A stretch of 52,805 nt of DNA from an uncultured Oribacterium sp. (GCA_946413525.1 CAMKKZ010000028.1:1-52805), one strand, 5' to 3'. Counted from the stretch's first letter, positions 42,701 to 50,762 are shown. A program made the numbers and translations. Notes: generated from the sequence alone by a model not told the origin.

Positions 42701-43015
42701 GACATTATTCCATCAGGGGCAAATGCGGGCGGGAATTATCAGATTTCCTATGAAAACGGGATCTTGAGCGTTCTTGAAATTGAGATAAACGGGACGCTTT
42801 CGCATGGAAGGCTGGAATACAGCGTGGAGGGAGCTCCGGATGGGGCGATCCTCATCCTGTCGGCTCGTTCCGAAGAAGGGAAGCTCCTGGAGGCGGCGAG
42901 GCTCAGTGAGATGAGCGGAGTCCGGGACGTTCCCGAGGATGCCGCCGTAAGTCTTTTCCTCGTTGACCATAGTTCCCTGATGCCCCTCCGCGCAGCCTGG
43001 AGGAGCGGGGCTTGA
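39728..43015 (+). CDS. secreted papain-like (C1) cysteine peptidase with Ig-like and MBG domains
   Basis: A 1095-aa exported protein. After a signal peptide and a duplicated linker (AEMVSDLEPAGA, AEMVSDREPAGS), residues about 105-345 form a papain-like domain. It has the oxyanion Gln and active Cys in NQGSNGLCWSFG (C128), His in NHVVEIIGWDD (H300) and Asn in RNSWGTAWGQEGYGW (N332). A lectin-like beta domain follows (to about 520), then two atrophied bacterial Ig-like domains (WSSSDDSLVAMDGTVT), an Ig-like domain (LTYQWCEI) and an MBG domain (VTVRAMDKSIYAHG ... YSVSGLIGTDGL). It is a cell-surface or secreted protease, perhaps for adhesion or protein feeding. No sortase motif is seen at the C-terminus. 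RBS AAGGAGG precedes ATG 39728. The C-terminal codons and stop recur five times downstream. Confidence 0.9.
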   Translation: MLTRKWRSMIIFSMMTALSMQDSFAFNGGRAFAGETGTAEMVSDLEPAGAAEMVSDREPAGSIPLFVSGIAPAEDGGLTYGWDGSALADGEKEDGGGEGANLFSELPASYDGRQFQSAVRNQGSNGLCWSFGTYAALEANMIKNGTAGPDFSELHMGYALSDHGGNTVQGFDRSPGDRGNRYYAASYLMRGTDLAGIVNEEDDCYRKEKLTDRDLSVTKGKPRSYMARNIVFLTDFRAWYGSEEFAAIKEAVMGYGGVAAYMFWDGTTATADDGIGSIAYYNKNTGAYYYNGDAGGIQNHVVEIIGWDDAYAASNFNASNRPPADGAWLIRNSWGTAWGQEGYGWISYYDKGFPVKTYYVDGMDAYDGSRKVYEGDYKSNGNAAGSSDCYARVFTAGSDGEALRSVRVFLGGAATAEISAVTDFQGAESLDFSANVPAKGSVVAKSPGWYTIDFDAPIPLGRAGSRFAVLLRLHGVKSIGYDNYNGNAGEGEVYVSGDGASWSGESRNYCIKAVAETTASEEDGVLAARAAAKITWDLIKNENESQEAVTTPLSLPESVDGIPVVWSSSDDSLVAMDGTVTKGRFDKGTQTVTLSAVLRSGNAMATQRISLGVTAKSVAESDETELRAAADEFIGSAEILWELVRQDNIGTHKEVRKAIKMNLSGNDLPEEIRPAIQSINLNSGNYNVIGTGGSVTRPEAGSEPVNVTIQYAVNYTEDAGGGTMSGSKSFVFTVLPKSDAGNIEILTQPQGARLVLGETVTLFVEAAHAEGSPLTYQWCEINRNTDIQTPIEGATEASYVVPKTYSEDKAVGGRRYRCVISDGDAELASDIVTVTSENAGSLDAYITPVNWGDRVYNGETQEYAFNAREIDGVTLEEGVDYTITYSVFPSGGEGRLVDGKPFDVGKYRVSARSFTKYYRVYDMWYFNITKAPVTVRAMDKSIYAHGILPVLSNPLEGRDYSVSGLIGTDGLSEKPSLEYSASPDTSHPGSYDIIPSGANAGGNYQISYENGILSVLEIEINGTLSHGRLEYSVEGAPDGAILILSARSEEGKLLEAARLSEMSGVRDVPEDAAVSLFLVDHSSLMPLRAAWRSGA

Positions 43016-43340
43016 ATGCAAGCGTCCGACATCGCTGAGGGTGGAGATACTTCGTGTGGCCTGAAGGAGCGGGGCTTGACTGTAACCCGGGCGTCTGAGA
43101 CCGATCAGGGTGAAGATTATTCGGGCTACCTGAAGGAGCGGGGCTTGAATGCAAGCGTCCGACATCGCTGAGGGTGGAGATACTTCGTGTGGCCTGAAGG
43201 AGCGGGGCTTGACTGTAACCCGGGCGTCTGAGACCGATCAGGGTGAAGATTATTCGGGCTACCTGAAGGAACGGGGCTTGACTGTAATCCATGCGTCTGA
43301 GACCGATTAGGTTGGAACCCTTCTGGCGACCTGAAAGAGC
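43003..43340 (+). repeat. 64/69-bp tandem repeat spanning the protease stop codon
   Basis: Five units start at 43003 (64 bp), 43067 (69), 43136 (64), 43200 (69) and 43269. Two types alternate, giving a 133-bp higher-order unit. All begin GAGCGGGGCTTGA, repeating the last codons and TGA stop. Copies 1-2 and 3-4 are almost identical, so the 133-bp unit was duplicated recently. Confidence 0.95.
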
Positions 43341-43528
43341 ATGAGTTGACGTTGACATTGACATAGAAGGGGGGCTGCACGACGCCCGCTTCTGTTACTT
43401 AAAGATTTCAACCTGTACAGTTGGAATGCCAAAGTATTCCGGACTGCGCCAAATACATTTGGAAAAATCGCCCGCTTAGCAAGCTTACAGATGAAGATTT
43501 GCTCATTTTGGAACAGACAGCAAGTTAA

Positions 43529-43579
43529 TAATGGCAGGTTGTATTGCGGTAAGCTGCATTCAACCTGCCATCATCATTT
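43529..43579 (+). terminator. intrinsic terminator-like hairpin
   Basis: AATGGCAGGTTG pairs with CAACCTGCCAT across a 20-nt loop, then ATCATTTT. The T-run is interrupted. It lies between convergent genes. Confidence 0.55.
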
Positions 43580-43613
43580 TGCGGCATATTTGGAGAAAAG
43601 ATAATGGCAGCTT

Positions 43614-43758
43614 GTTTATCAGAAATTAAAATGTGGTAGAATGTCTTTCGGAAATGACAGCGCAGCGTAGAGTCTTTCGGAAATGACAGCGTGGCAGGAT
43701 TTCTATCAGAAATTACATTGCGGCAGGATGCCTGTTAAAAATTAAAACGCAGCAGGAT
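43614..43758 (-). repeat. 29-bp tandem repeat spanning the stop codon of the 43735 gene
   Basis: Five exact-length 29-bp units (43614, 43643, 43672, 43701, 43730), more diverged than the other arrays. The last covers the final codons (LLRFNF) and stop of the minus-strand gene. Confidence 0.85.
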
Positions 43759-44622
43759 GTCTTCCGCGAGATTCCGTCCGAAAAGGTCGGTAGGGGAGGG
43801 CATTCGAAGCGTCATGGTGGTAATCTCATCTGCCTCTACCGTGGGCAGGACGAAGTAGAGGCTGCCGTCTTTCCGCCGGTTTTCCCGGAGCTCTCCGCCC
43901 ATTGAAGAGGAAATTTGAGCATTGCAGATGGCGGTCACATCGTTGTTGACCGTCAGGATGCTTTGGTTCATTTCAAAATAAATGGGCTGTTTTGCAATGT
44001 TGTGTACATTGAGCCGAACCTGGATGAAGGTTGTGGGCGTGTTGAGCGGGATGCCGATCTCATCCGCCATCTCCTGTGCTTCCGCGGTCATCAGGGCGAT
44101 TTCCACATCATCAATGTTATATTCCACGATCCCCGGCAGCTCGGAATTGAAGCCGATATCTTCCTTTGCGATCAGGGGGATCCTCCAAATGCCGTTTCCG
44201 TGTTCCTCTACGCCGCTGTTGTCATTCCTTATGTTGAATTCCCCATCGTAGATGCTGGATGGATCTTTCATGTACACGGCGTTGCTTTCGGGGACGTTGT
44301 CCATTCCGCCATTTCCTTCATTTTCCCCATCGACAGCGGCTTCATTCGCCCCGTTACCTCCGTTTTCACCTTCTCCATTCTCGCCTCCGGCTTCCCCGCT
44401 CGAATCATTCCCCGCTTCAGCGGGGGTGCTCTCACTGGCGTTGAATTCTGCGGCTTCTCCCTGATTGCCATGACCGTCACGAATGTCCTGGCTGACTTGA
44501 TTATCCTGGCTGCCTTGGCTGTTTTCCCTGGGACGGCTGCGGAGAATAGTGAAGGTGATGAAGCCTCCTAAAAGAAGCGCGATTGTTATCCCATACAAAA
44601 GAATGACATTTCGTAATCTCAT
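43735..44622 (-). CDS. membrane-anchored protein of unknown function
   Basis: An N-terminal transmembrane anchor (NVILLYGITIALLLGGFITF) is followed by a ~90-aa Gly/Asn/Glu-rich linker (residues about 35-120) and a C-terminal ~170-aa beta-rich domain (WRIPLIAKEDIGFNSELPGI, FIQVRLNVHNIAKQPIYFEM). The latter pattern resembles DUF4352-like extracellular beta-sandwich domains, but the match is loose. It would face the outside of the cell. ATG 44622 is preferred over GTG 44631, with GGGGGTAGGTG upstream. The linker is slippage-prone low-complexity DNA. Confidence 0.6.
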   Translation of the reverse strand: MRLRNVILLYGITIALLLGGFITFTILRSRPRENSQGSQDNQVSQDIRDGHGNQGEAAEFNASESTPAEAGNDSSGEAGGENGEGENGGNGANEAAVDGENEGNGGMDNVPESNAVYMKDPSSIYDGEFNIRNDNSGVEEHGNGIWRIPLIAKEDIGFNSELPGIVEYNIDDVEIALMTAEAQEMADEIGIPLNTPTTFIQVRLNVHNIAKQPIYFEMNQSILTVNNDVTAICNAQISSSMGGELRENRRKDGSLYFVLPTVEADEITTMTLRMPSPTDLFGRNLAEDILLRFNF

Positions 44623-44650
44623 AATTTGCACCTACCCCCTTTTTATAAAC

Positions 44651-44784
44651 TGCGTTTGCGGCGCCGGAAAGCCCTGATTTGCATCGTTTGCGGCGTCGGA
44701 AAGCTCTGATTTACATCGTTTGCAGCATCGGAAAAGCCCTGATTTGCATCGTTTGCGGCGTCGGAAAAGCTCTGATTCATATCA
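44651..44784 (-). repeat. 32-33-bp tandem repeat abutting the stop codon of the second Rpn-type gene
   Basis: The theme GTTTGCGGCGTCGGAAAAGC, TCTGATTTACATC starts at 44654, 44686, 44718 and 44751. The last unit ends at the TGA stop of the neighbouring minus-strand gene (44782-44784). Confidence 0.88.
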
Positions 44785-45807
44785 AATGGCGGATTGCGAG
44801 TCGAGGGGAGTGAGGATAACTCCTTTTTTTCTCATTTCGCGGATCTGCGCAGGTGAAAAGACATCTACTATTTTGACGATTTCTTCATCGCTCATTTCTG
44901 TTTCTGTCAAAAGTCGTAAAGCAAATAACTTATCTTTCTGTTTTAACTCCTCGTCTTTCTGCTTCAGTTCCTTCAGCCGTTCCTCGTCTTTCTGCTTCAG
45001 CTCCTTTAGCCGTTCCTCGTCTTTCTGCCTCAATTCCTTTAACCGCTGTTCATCCTTTTCTTTTGCCATTGCATTGACGGCGTTCATTTTTTCTTCTTCA
45101 AATAATCTTCCTATCTGAGTCATCTGGATCCACCTCCTTACATCTTTGAGGGTATTTTTGTCAATAATCTTGTCAGAAAAGACAAGCAGGGCTGATAACA
45201 GTGAGATGCTCTGCTTTCTATCTGAAATCCTTTTTGCAAGTTCTATTTCTTCTTTAAGTGCTTTTGTTTTTTTGCTTTGTGATTTATTTGCGAGGGGCAG
45301 GATTATGAATAGCATTTGATCTTCTTCTGTCAATTCCTCCCCGGCAAGTATCTTCTTACGTAATCTTTCAAAAATTTTTTCCGCGTCCAGTCCGGAAAGA
45401 AAAGCGGTCTCTGTCTCGAGCTTCAGGCACCCGATGTCATATGTGGTTTTTACACTACGTCTTTCCACATTTCCTGTGTAAATGACAATCATGCGGAGTT
45501 TTTGTAAAGGCTGATTTTCACGGCGGTATCTTTCCGCGATGCGGGCGATGTAGTTCAGGTATTTGAGTTTTTGTTCAAGATAATTATAGTCACTCTCGTA
45601 ATCGATTATTCCATAGGATCCATCTTCAAATTCAAAGATATTGTCGAGGCGGAGTTCGTTCGCTTCGATCACGGGAAGGTTTGTGGGATGGAGATTGATG
45701 ATTCTGGGAACCTCGAGGCCGTAGGCAGAAAGGGATTTCTCCTTAAAGTATTCTGCCGTAATTTTGCTTACAATGTCCTTGTTTTGATATGCGATATTTG
45801 CTGACAT
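44782..45807 (-). CDS. Rpn-like PD-(D/E)XK family protein with coiled-coil repeats
   Basis: A 341-aa protein related to Rpn/PD-(D/E)XK transposase-like proteins. It has MSANIAYQNKDIVSKITAEYF, the core ELRLDNIFEFEDGSYGIIDYE carrying the Asp and acidic active-site residues, and the helix KLKYLNYIARIAERYR. The C-terminal third is coiled coil with a tandem 11-residue unit (RLKELKQKDEE, about three copies) and ends with a helical EEIVKIVDVFSPAQIREMRK segment common to this group in Lachnospiraceae. Nuclease activity is inferred. ATG 45807 has AAAGGAA upstream. The 33-bp repeat follows the stop. Confidence 0.75.
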   Translation of the reverse strand: MSANIAYQNKDIVSKITAEYFKEKSLSAYGLEVPRIINLHPTNLPVIEANELRLDNIFEFEDGSYGIIDYESDYNYLEQKLKYLNYIARIAERYRRENQPLQKLRMIVIYTGNVERRSVKTTYDIGCLKLETETAFLSGLDAEKIFERLRKKILAGEELTEEDQMLFIILPLANKSQSKKTKALKEEIELAKRISDRKQSISLLSALLVFSDKIIDKNTLKDVRRWIQMTQIGRLFEEEKMNAVNAMAKEKDEQRLKELRQKDEERLKELKQKDEERLKELKQKDEELKQKDKLFALRLLTETEMSDEEIVKIVDVFSPAQIREMRKKGVILTPLDSQSAI

Positions 45808-46173
45808 TTTTTTATTCCTTTATCTGTTCAGACGGTTTATATAAAACATGGTATAAATTATGCAGGTTTCAGACTGAAAATGATGTTATTGCCAAGGCAC
45901 GGATTAACTATAACACAAATCCGGCAAAATGCATATTATCTATATTCGGATAAGGATTTATCCTTTCTTGTCCGGATGTTTTTGAATCTTAATACTGACA
46001 TTCTCAGGTTCTTTATGTTAAACTATAAATAGTTTTAACTATTCATTTGAAAACAAGGGGTCCATATCGTTTTTTGAAAAGCAGTTTTCCAAAAGAGATT
46101 TTCGAAAATCCGGAAAGATAGTGATTTTTGAGTTGTCTTACTTATTTTACTTTCAGGAAAGGAGAAGGCAGGA
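45808..46173. other. intergenic, divergent promoter region
   Basis: AT-rich, with TTCTCA and TATAAA 17 nt apart at about 46001-46029, a weak promoter candidate for the dehydrogenase on the plus strand. No other element is recognised. Confidence 0.35.
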
Positions 46174-47169
46174 ATGAGGTGGGGGATAATGGGGGCGGGC
46201 ACGATTGCGTCAAAGTTCGCGGAGACGATTTGCGCCATGTCTGATGAGGGAGAGGTTCTTGCGGCAATCGGATCGCGCAGTTTGGAGAAGGCGAAGTCTT
46301 TCGCAAGGGAGCATGGGGCGGATAAGGCCTTTGGAAGCTATGAGGATTTGCTGATGGATGAGGGGGTTGAGGCAGTTTACATCGCGACGCCGAATCATCT
46401 TCATGCGGAAAATACAAGCTCTTGTCTTAAAGCCGGGAAGCATGTGCTTTGTGAAAAGCCCTTTACAACGAATGCGGAACAAGCGTCACAGCTTTACCGG
46501 CTGGCGGAAGAAAAAGGGCTTTTTGTCATGGAGGGGTTCTGGATTCGCTTCCTGCCTCTCTATGAAAAGCTTTTGTCCCTCATTGGAAGCGGGGCCTTTG
46601 GCAAGCTCTGGCACGCCCGCTGCGAATATGGCTTTATTGCGAAGGGGGCGCGTCGGGAGAGGAAATTCAGGTCCGATCTGGGGGGAGGCGCTTTGCTTGA
46701 TATCGGGATTTATAACCTGGGCTTCCTTCAGATGGTAATGGGATGCGCGCCGGATTCCTTTGACTCGGAACTACGCCTCAATGAATTTGGAACGGACGAG
46801 TTCAGCACTTTGCAGATGCATTATCCGGGAGGGGAGACAGCCCAGGCTGTGCAGTCCATTGGGCTCATGATGGAAAGACGCGCGGCCTTGTATTTTGACA
46901 ATGCCACAATCTACCTGCCGGATTTTCAAACCGCCTATACGATGACGGTGAAGCCAAACGAGGGGGAAGCCTATACCGTCAGCAGTCAGCCGGACATCAA
47001 TGGCTTTGAATATGAGGTCAGGGAAGCGTCTCGCTGCGTAGCCGAGGGAAGGACGCATAGTGAAATCCATACGCCTGAAAACAGTCTTGCAGTCCTGGGC
47101 CTGATGGATGAAATCAGGAAGAGCTGGGGGATGAAATTCTCATATGAGGCTTCGGAGACTTCGTTATGA
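46174..47169 (+). CDS. Gfo/Idh/MocA family oxidoreductase
   Basis: A 331-aa NAD(P)-dependent dehydrogenase. The N-terminal Rossmann motif is WGIMGAGTIASKF, then VYIATPNHLHAEN, and the family signature GKHVLCEKPFTTN with the catalytic Lys in EKPF, followed by a C-terminal alpha/beta domain (GGGALLDIGIYNL). It probably oxidises or reduces a sugar, cyclitol or related compound; the closest look is to trans-1,2-dihydrobenzene-1,2-diol-dehydrogenase-like members. RBS AAAGGAGAAGGCAGG precedes ATG 46174. A second, more divergent member follows. Confidence 0.92.
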   Translation: MRWGIMGAGTIASKFAETICAMSDEGEVLAAIGSRSLEKAKSFAREHGADKAFGSYEDLLMDEGVEAVYIATPNHLHAENTSSCLKAGKHVLCEKPFTTNAEQASQLYRLAEEKGLFVMEGFWIRFLPLYEKLLSLIGSGAFGKLWHARCEYGFIAKGARRERKFRSDLGGGALLDIGIYNLGFLQMVMGCAPDSFDSELRLNEFGTDEFSTLQMHYPGGETAQAVQSIGLMMERRAALYFDNATIYLPDFQTAYTMTVKPNEGEAYTVSSQPDINGFEYEVREASRCVAEGRTHSEIHTPENSLAVLGLMDEIRKSWGMKFSYEASETSL

Positions 47170-47215
47170 AATTGATTAATGCTGCTGACACGGTTGAACC
47201 TGAATATGCCGAAAA

Positions 47216-47356
47216 GACCGTAACTGTTCAGTCAAGCTGAACAGTTACGCCTCGGGCGTGGCGCTTACGCGCATTCCGAGTACGCCCGAGGCCTGCTTTT
47301 CGACGCTTCCATACGCACCTCGCGGCAAGCGCGAGGTGCTAACTGAATAGTTACAA
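47216..47356. repeat. three palindromes between the oxidoreductase genes (family B type)
   Basis: GTAACTGTTCAG with CTGAACAGTTAC, GCCTCGGGCGT with ACGCCCGAGGC (loop with GCGCTTACGCGC), and CACCTCGCG with CGCGAGGTG, plus a second CTGAATAGTTAC end. These form a nested palindromic series like the other clusters but with different stem sequences. Confidence 0.8.
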
Positions 47357-47404
47357 AAGACCATTCATTCTGAAAAGTCTGAGGGTACGCGGAAGAGGGA
47401 GAAG

Positions 47405-48457
47405 CTGAGGTATTTAATTATAGGTTCCGGTTACCGGGCGGAGTTTTATGGACGTATTGCGAGGACTTATCCGGATCTGTTTCAGGCTGCCTTCCTCTGC
47501 CGGTCTGAGGAGAAGGCCGCGATGCTGCGTAGCAAAAGCGGCATTGACGCAATGTATTCTGTCGAGGCGGGAGAAGCTTTCGAACTGGATTTTGTAGTGA
47601 TCGCTGTTAATAAAGCTTCTATAGCTGATGTCTGCGCGGAATGGGCGGTACGCGGATATCCGGTGCTTTGCGAAACGCCTGCGGGCGTATCATTGGAAAA
47701 GCTTTGTATGTTGTGGGATCTCCATGAAAGGGGGAATGCGCGCATCAGCGTCTGCGAACAGTACCACCGTTATCCGGAAATCGCCGCGGGTCTTCTGGCG
47801 ATCAGCCAGGGAAGGATCGGAACGCCATCGTCCGCGTATCTGTCGCTTTGCCATGATTATCATGCGGCAAGCGTCCTCCGGAGGATGCTGGGGACGAAGG
47901 GGGAGGCATTTTCCATCCGCGCTGCGGTAATCAAAAGCCCTGTAGTTGAGACGGATTCGCGATACGGCCCCATTACCGATGGGCGTATGTCTGAGCGGGA
48001 GAGGGTCAGGGCGTATATTGAATACGAGTCCGGCAAGAATGCCGTTTACGACTTTTCGGGGGTGCAGTATCATTCCTTCCTGCGGACGCGGCATCTGCTG
48101 TTAAGATGCGACCGGGGCGAATGGAATGATCGCAGCCTCCTTTATCTGGACGGGGAAGGAAGGCCTCGGGCAGGGCAGCTCAGAATGTCGGTTCCCGACA
48201 GGTACCGGGAGCTGGAAACGCCGGAGCTTCGGGAATTCCTGCGGGCAGAGCGACTGTCGCTGGGAATGGAGAATATCCAGGATGAATTTGCCATGGCGAC
48301 CATGCTCTTTGACATGAGGGAGTATATTGAGGGTGGGGACCCTCCTTATCCGCTTCGCGAGGCATTGGACGACGCGTATTTCTGGCTCCTGCTGCAGGAG
48401 GCGTTACGCAGGCCGTGGGAGGAAGTGCGTTCCGGACGGATGTCATGGATGGAATGA
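47405..48457 (+). CDS. Gfo/Idh/MocA-like oxidoreductase without a standard start codon
   Basis: The open frame (no stop from 47351 onward) encodes LRYLIIGSGYRAEFYGRIAR, a proper Rossmann start, and continues with VVIAVNKASIADVCAEWAVR, the EKP-like CETPAGVS region and CEQYHRYPE. The first ATG is at 47522, which would cut off the nucleotide-binding strand. The codon at the expected Met position is GAG (47399), and the only near-start codons are CTG 47405 and ATT 47417, with AGAGGGAG a few bases upstream. Either a rare start is used or the start was lost by mutation. Cys replaces the Lys position of the EKP motif (CETP), so catalysis may also differ. The partner substrate is unknown. Confidence 0.65.
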   Translation: MRYLIIGSGYRAEFYGRIARTYPDLFQAAFLCRSEEKAAMLRSKSGIDAMYSVEAGEAFELDFVVIAVNKASIADVCAEWAVRGYPVLCETPAGVSLEKLCMLWDLHERGNARISVCEQYHRYPEIAAGLLAISQGRIGTPSSAYLSLCHDYHAASVLRRMLGTKGEAFSIRAAVIKSPVVETDSRYGPITDGRMSERERVRAYIEYESGKNAVYDFSGVQYHSFLRTRHLLLRCDRGEWNDRSLLYLDGEGRPRAGQLRMSVPDRYRELETPELREFLRAERLSLGMENIQDEFAMATMLFDMREYIEGGDPPYPLREALDDAYFWLLLQEALRRPWEEVRSGRMSWME

Positions 48458-48471
48458 GATCAGGCGCGGAT

Positions 48472-48830
48472 GCTTGAGCCGAATTGCCCAGCGGACGGTT
48501 CGTTTTGCCGGAATTTAGAACGGCCAACCCCCACTCTGATAGAGAAGCCGATTTGCCCATGAGGGGTTCGCTATCTTAGAAATTTGAGCGGAAAAAAACA
48601 TTCGGGTAGATGAGACGGATTGTTCCAAAGGCGCTTCGCTATGTCGGAGATGAAAAAGGCCAGGAAACTGAGTGCTGCGATGGTTTGTCTCGTAGGCGGT
48701 TCGCTGTTCGCTATGTCAGAGGTCAGAACGCTCAGAAAACACTCGGATAGAGGAGCCATACAGCCTGGGATTCTGGGGCTGTTTGTTATGAATTAAAGTG
48801 GCCAAAAACCATTTTAATAAATGAGTGGTT
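48472..48830 (+). repeat. family A array, four to five diverged units
   Basis: Units contain GAGCCGAATTGCCCAGC-like starts, GGTTCGCTATGTCAGA or GGTTCGCTATCTTAGA middles and CACTCGGATAGAGGAGCC ends. The last part GAATTAAAGTGGCCAAAAACC is a canonical tail. This array links the coding variant (PAGGSLCQ in protein) with the non-coding variant. Confidence 0.75.
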
Positions 48831-48974
48831 GAATAGTTGAATAGTAAAATGGTTTGAGATTTATAAGTTTATTGTTTGACGGGCTTATTCGTGGGTTTAT
48901 TCGTTGCGGTATTGTGAATAATACTTGCATTGTGTTAAAGATTGTGCTATATAATTAATGAAACATATTGTTGC

Positions 48975-49060
48975 GCTCTCAGAAATGTGCGAATTTCTGA
49001 GAGCGAGTGTGAAAAGGCTTTGGCGGGCCGAGGATTATATTGGGGGCAACCTGTTATTGG
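48975..49060 (+). ncRNA. structured-RNA-like element, copy 1 (truncated)
   Basis: The hairpin GCTCTCAGAAA / TTTCTGAGAGC is followed by GTGTGAAAAGGCTTTGGCG, GGCC and TTGGGGGCAACC. It shares the GTGAAAAG, GGCTTTGGCG and GGGGGCAACC blocks with the copies at 49131 and 50320 but lacks the end. Confidence 0.35.
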
Positions 49061-49130
49061 AGGAAGCATTTGAAAGTGGATTGTCTTTGCAATTTGCAGT
49101 ATGCAAACAAAAAAACATAAAAAAGCATAG

Positions 49131-49262
49131 CACCTGCGAAAATGCTGCAACATAATCACAGGTGTGAAAAGTGGCTTTGGCGAACCGCTGATCACAATGG
49201 GGGCAACCCACTACTACGCTGTTTCCATTATAGTAAATAGAAAGCTTTTTTTCAAGCTATCA
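49131..49262 (+). ncRNA. structured-RNA-like element, copy 2
   Basis: An ACCTG/CAGGT hairpin, then GGTGTGAAAAGTGGCTTTGG, CGAACCGC, ATGGGGGCAACCCA (stem-loop), CTACTACGCTGTTTCCATTA and a tail with AAAGCTTTTTTTCAAGCT. Conserved blocks and covarying short stems suggest an RNA; the class is not one I recognise. Confidence 0.4.
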
Positions 49263-49443
49263 TCGTGTTTCAATTTGATTTCGCAAACGGGAAAGGCTTT
49301 CGTAAAGGGCCTTTTGTTTTTGTTGAAAGCTAATAGCTTGGCAAAAGACTGAAGGTAAATGACATTTCGCTTTGCAAAAGCTGCAACTGCGGCAAATATG
49401 TCATCATTAATATTTGAAATTTTGAACGATAATCATGATTGTT

Positions 49444-49512
49444 TGCCAGTGTGGTCCAAGCGATGCTGTACAGGAACAGGATCGCCTGGATTACACTGGC
49501 TTTTTTGCTTTT
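49444..49512 (+). terminator. strong intrinsic terminator
   Basis: GCCAGTGT, TCCA and GCGAT pair with ATCGC, TGGA and ACACTGGC, forming a long stem with small bulges, then TTTTTT. There is no gene just upstream, so it may end a non-coding transcript. Confidence 0.75.
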
Positions 49513-49689
49513 ACTGAATTGTGAAGCAGGAAGTTCTTCCTTACGATCACCTGGCAGCAGCATATTTTTGTGGAATATTCGTCGGAGCCGGAGACAGAGG
49601 GCGACCGTCACGTCCAAATTATCGAGATTATGAATGAAGCATTCTCGAATCATCATACGGCAGGATGATCTTGTCGGCTGCCAACGACA

Positions 49690-49862
49690 GTATGGGTTTT
49701 GGCGCGTTCCAAGGAAAAGCGCGTTAAAATCCGCTTGCGGCGGACAAACCCTCAGTCGCCAGGTGGCTAGCCTCGACCCGTAAACGGGTCAAGGCAAATC
49801 CCCTGCGGGGTTCGCCAAGTACGGACATGAATGTTCCTGATGGAACATTCATGTCCTATGCT
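49690..49862. repeat. family B palindrome cluster
   Basis: GGCGCGTTCC / AAGCGCGTT, TCCGCTTGCGGCGGA, GTCGCCAGGTGGC, GACCCGTAAACGGGTC, TCCCCTGCGGGG and ACATGAATGTTCC with GGAACATTCATGT. It combines parts of the 9718 and 13680 clusters. Confidence 0.8.
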
Positions 49863-49984
49863 TTTTGGGCGTGGCGGCTAGTGGCAAGCTTAGTCATTAC
49901 GTGAGGAATGGATTCTGGGCATGGAAAAGGCTGAAAATTCCTATATCCCTCATTTCCGGTTGCTTAGCCTTAATCCGGTTTTGC

Positions 49985-50062
49985 CAGATTAAGGCATGTC
50001 CCTGTGGGATGCGTAAAATATGATATAAACTATGACTGACGCATAGTTATATACCGTCTTTC
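49985..50062. repeat. partial family B palindrome cluster
   Basis: GCATGTCCC / GGGATGC, then TATAAACTATG / CATAGTTATA with a diverged arm. It is a decayed copy of the 4983 and 22983 elements. Confidence 0.65.
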
Positions 50063-50319
50063 CACAAAAGACACTGATGGGGTCATGAAACACTTCTATG
50101 TTTCAGACTTTATACCTTGGTATGGTATGTACGCAAGTATGGAAAGCTTGAAAAGAATAGAAAAGAATAGAAAAGAATAGATAACATCTTGCTGAAGTGA
50201 AAAGGCTGTTGCGCCGGAAAAAAGCCCGTGCTAAAATACAGACATTCTGGAAATGGGCGGGAATAGCTCAGCATATTCCCGCGTATTGGCTTTGTGAAGA
50301 AAAAAGTAAGGCGTTTTTG

Positions 50320-50440
50320 ATCCTGCTGCAACAGGACCAAAGATGTGGAAGGTGGCTTTGGCGAGCCGCTGGTCACAAGGGGGGCAACCCCATTGCTGAG
50401 CTTGCTCCATAACAACAGAAAAGCGGCTTTTCTTATTTTT
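50320..50440 (+). ncRNA. structured-RNA-like element, copy 3, with terminator-like tail
   Basis: TCCTGCTGCAACAGGA hairpin, GATGTGGAAGGTGGCTTTGG, CGAGCCGC, a GGGGGGCAACCCC stem-loop, ATTGCTGAGCTTGCTCCATA, then AGAAAAG CGG CTTTTCT with TATTTTT. Same block order as copy 2. A perfect hairpin (GCGGGAATA / TATTCCCGC) lies about 40 nt upstream at 50258-50283. It may be a small RNA gene; known families were not recognised. Confidence 0.45.
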
Positions 50441-50469
50441 GCTTTACGTCGGCTCCGGCTTGCCGCTTT

Positions 50470-50530
50470 TGTTTCATCCTTTGACTTGATGTCGCCGGTA
50501 TTGCTGTCCCATTTGTGATTTATGACAGGG
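50470..50530. repeat. partial family C element
   Basis: Contains CATCCTTTGACTTGATGTCG and CCCATTTGTGATTTATGACA, matching the 83-bp family at 31698 in part. Confidence 0.55.
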
Positions 50531-50762
50531 CGTCTTCAGGTTCCGGCATGGTTGGTTCCCGCCTTTTTGAAAAGGGCAGCGGTGAGGTTTTGAAATGATT
50601 TTTTGCTTTCAAGCTTTACTCTCCGTTCTCCGGATGCGGGAATGATGTCCATCGGAGGCGCGCCCGCCAAAAACTGCGGGACTCCGCTCTCCGGATGCGG
50701 GGATGATGTTTTGGAGTTTTTGCTTAAGCAGTGTGTTTCCTGACTTTTGCGAGATATTGCAG

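Noticed and set aside
48958..49352. Two small plus-strand frames (65 and 62 codons) as genes.
   Set aside because: They cover the structured-RNA-like copies in different frames, and similarity between copies includes indels that break the frame.
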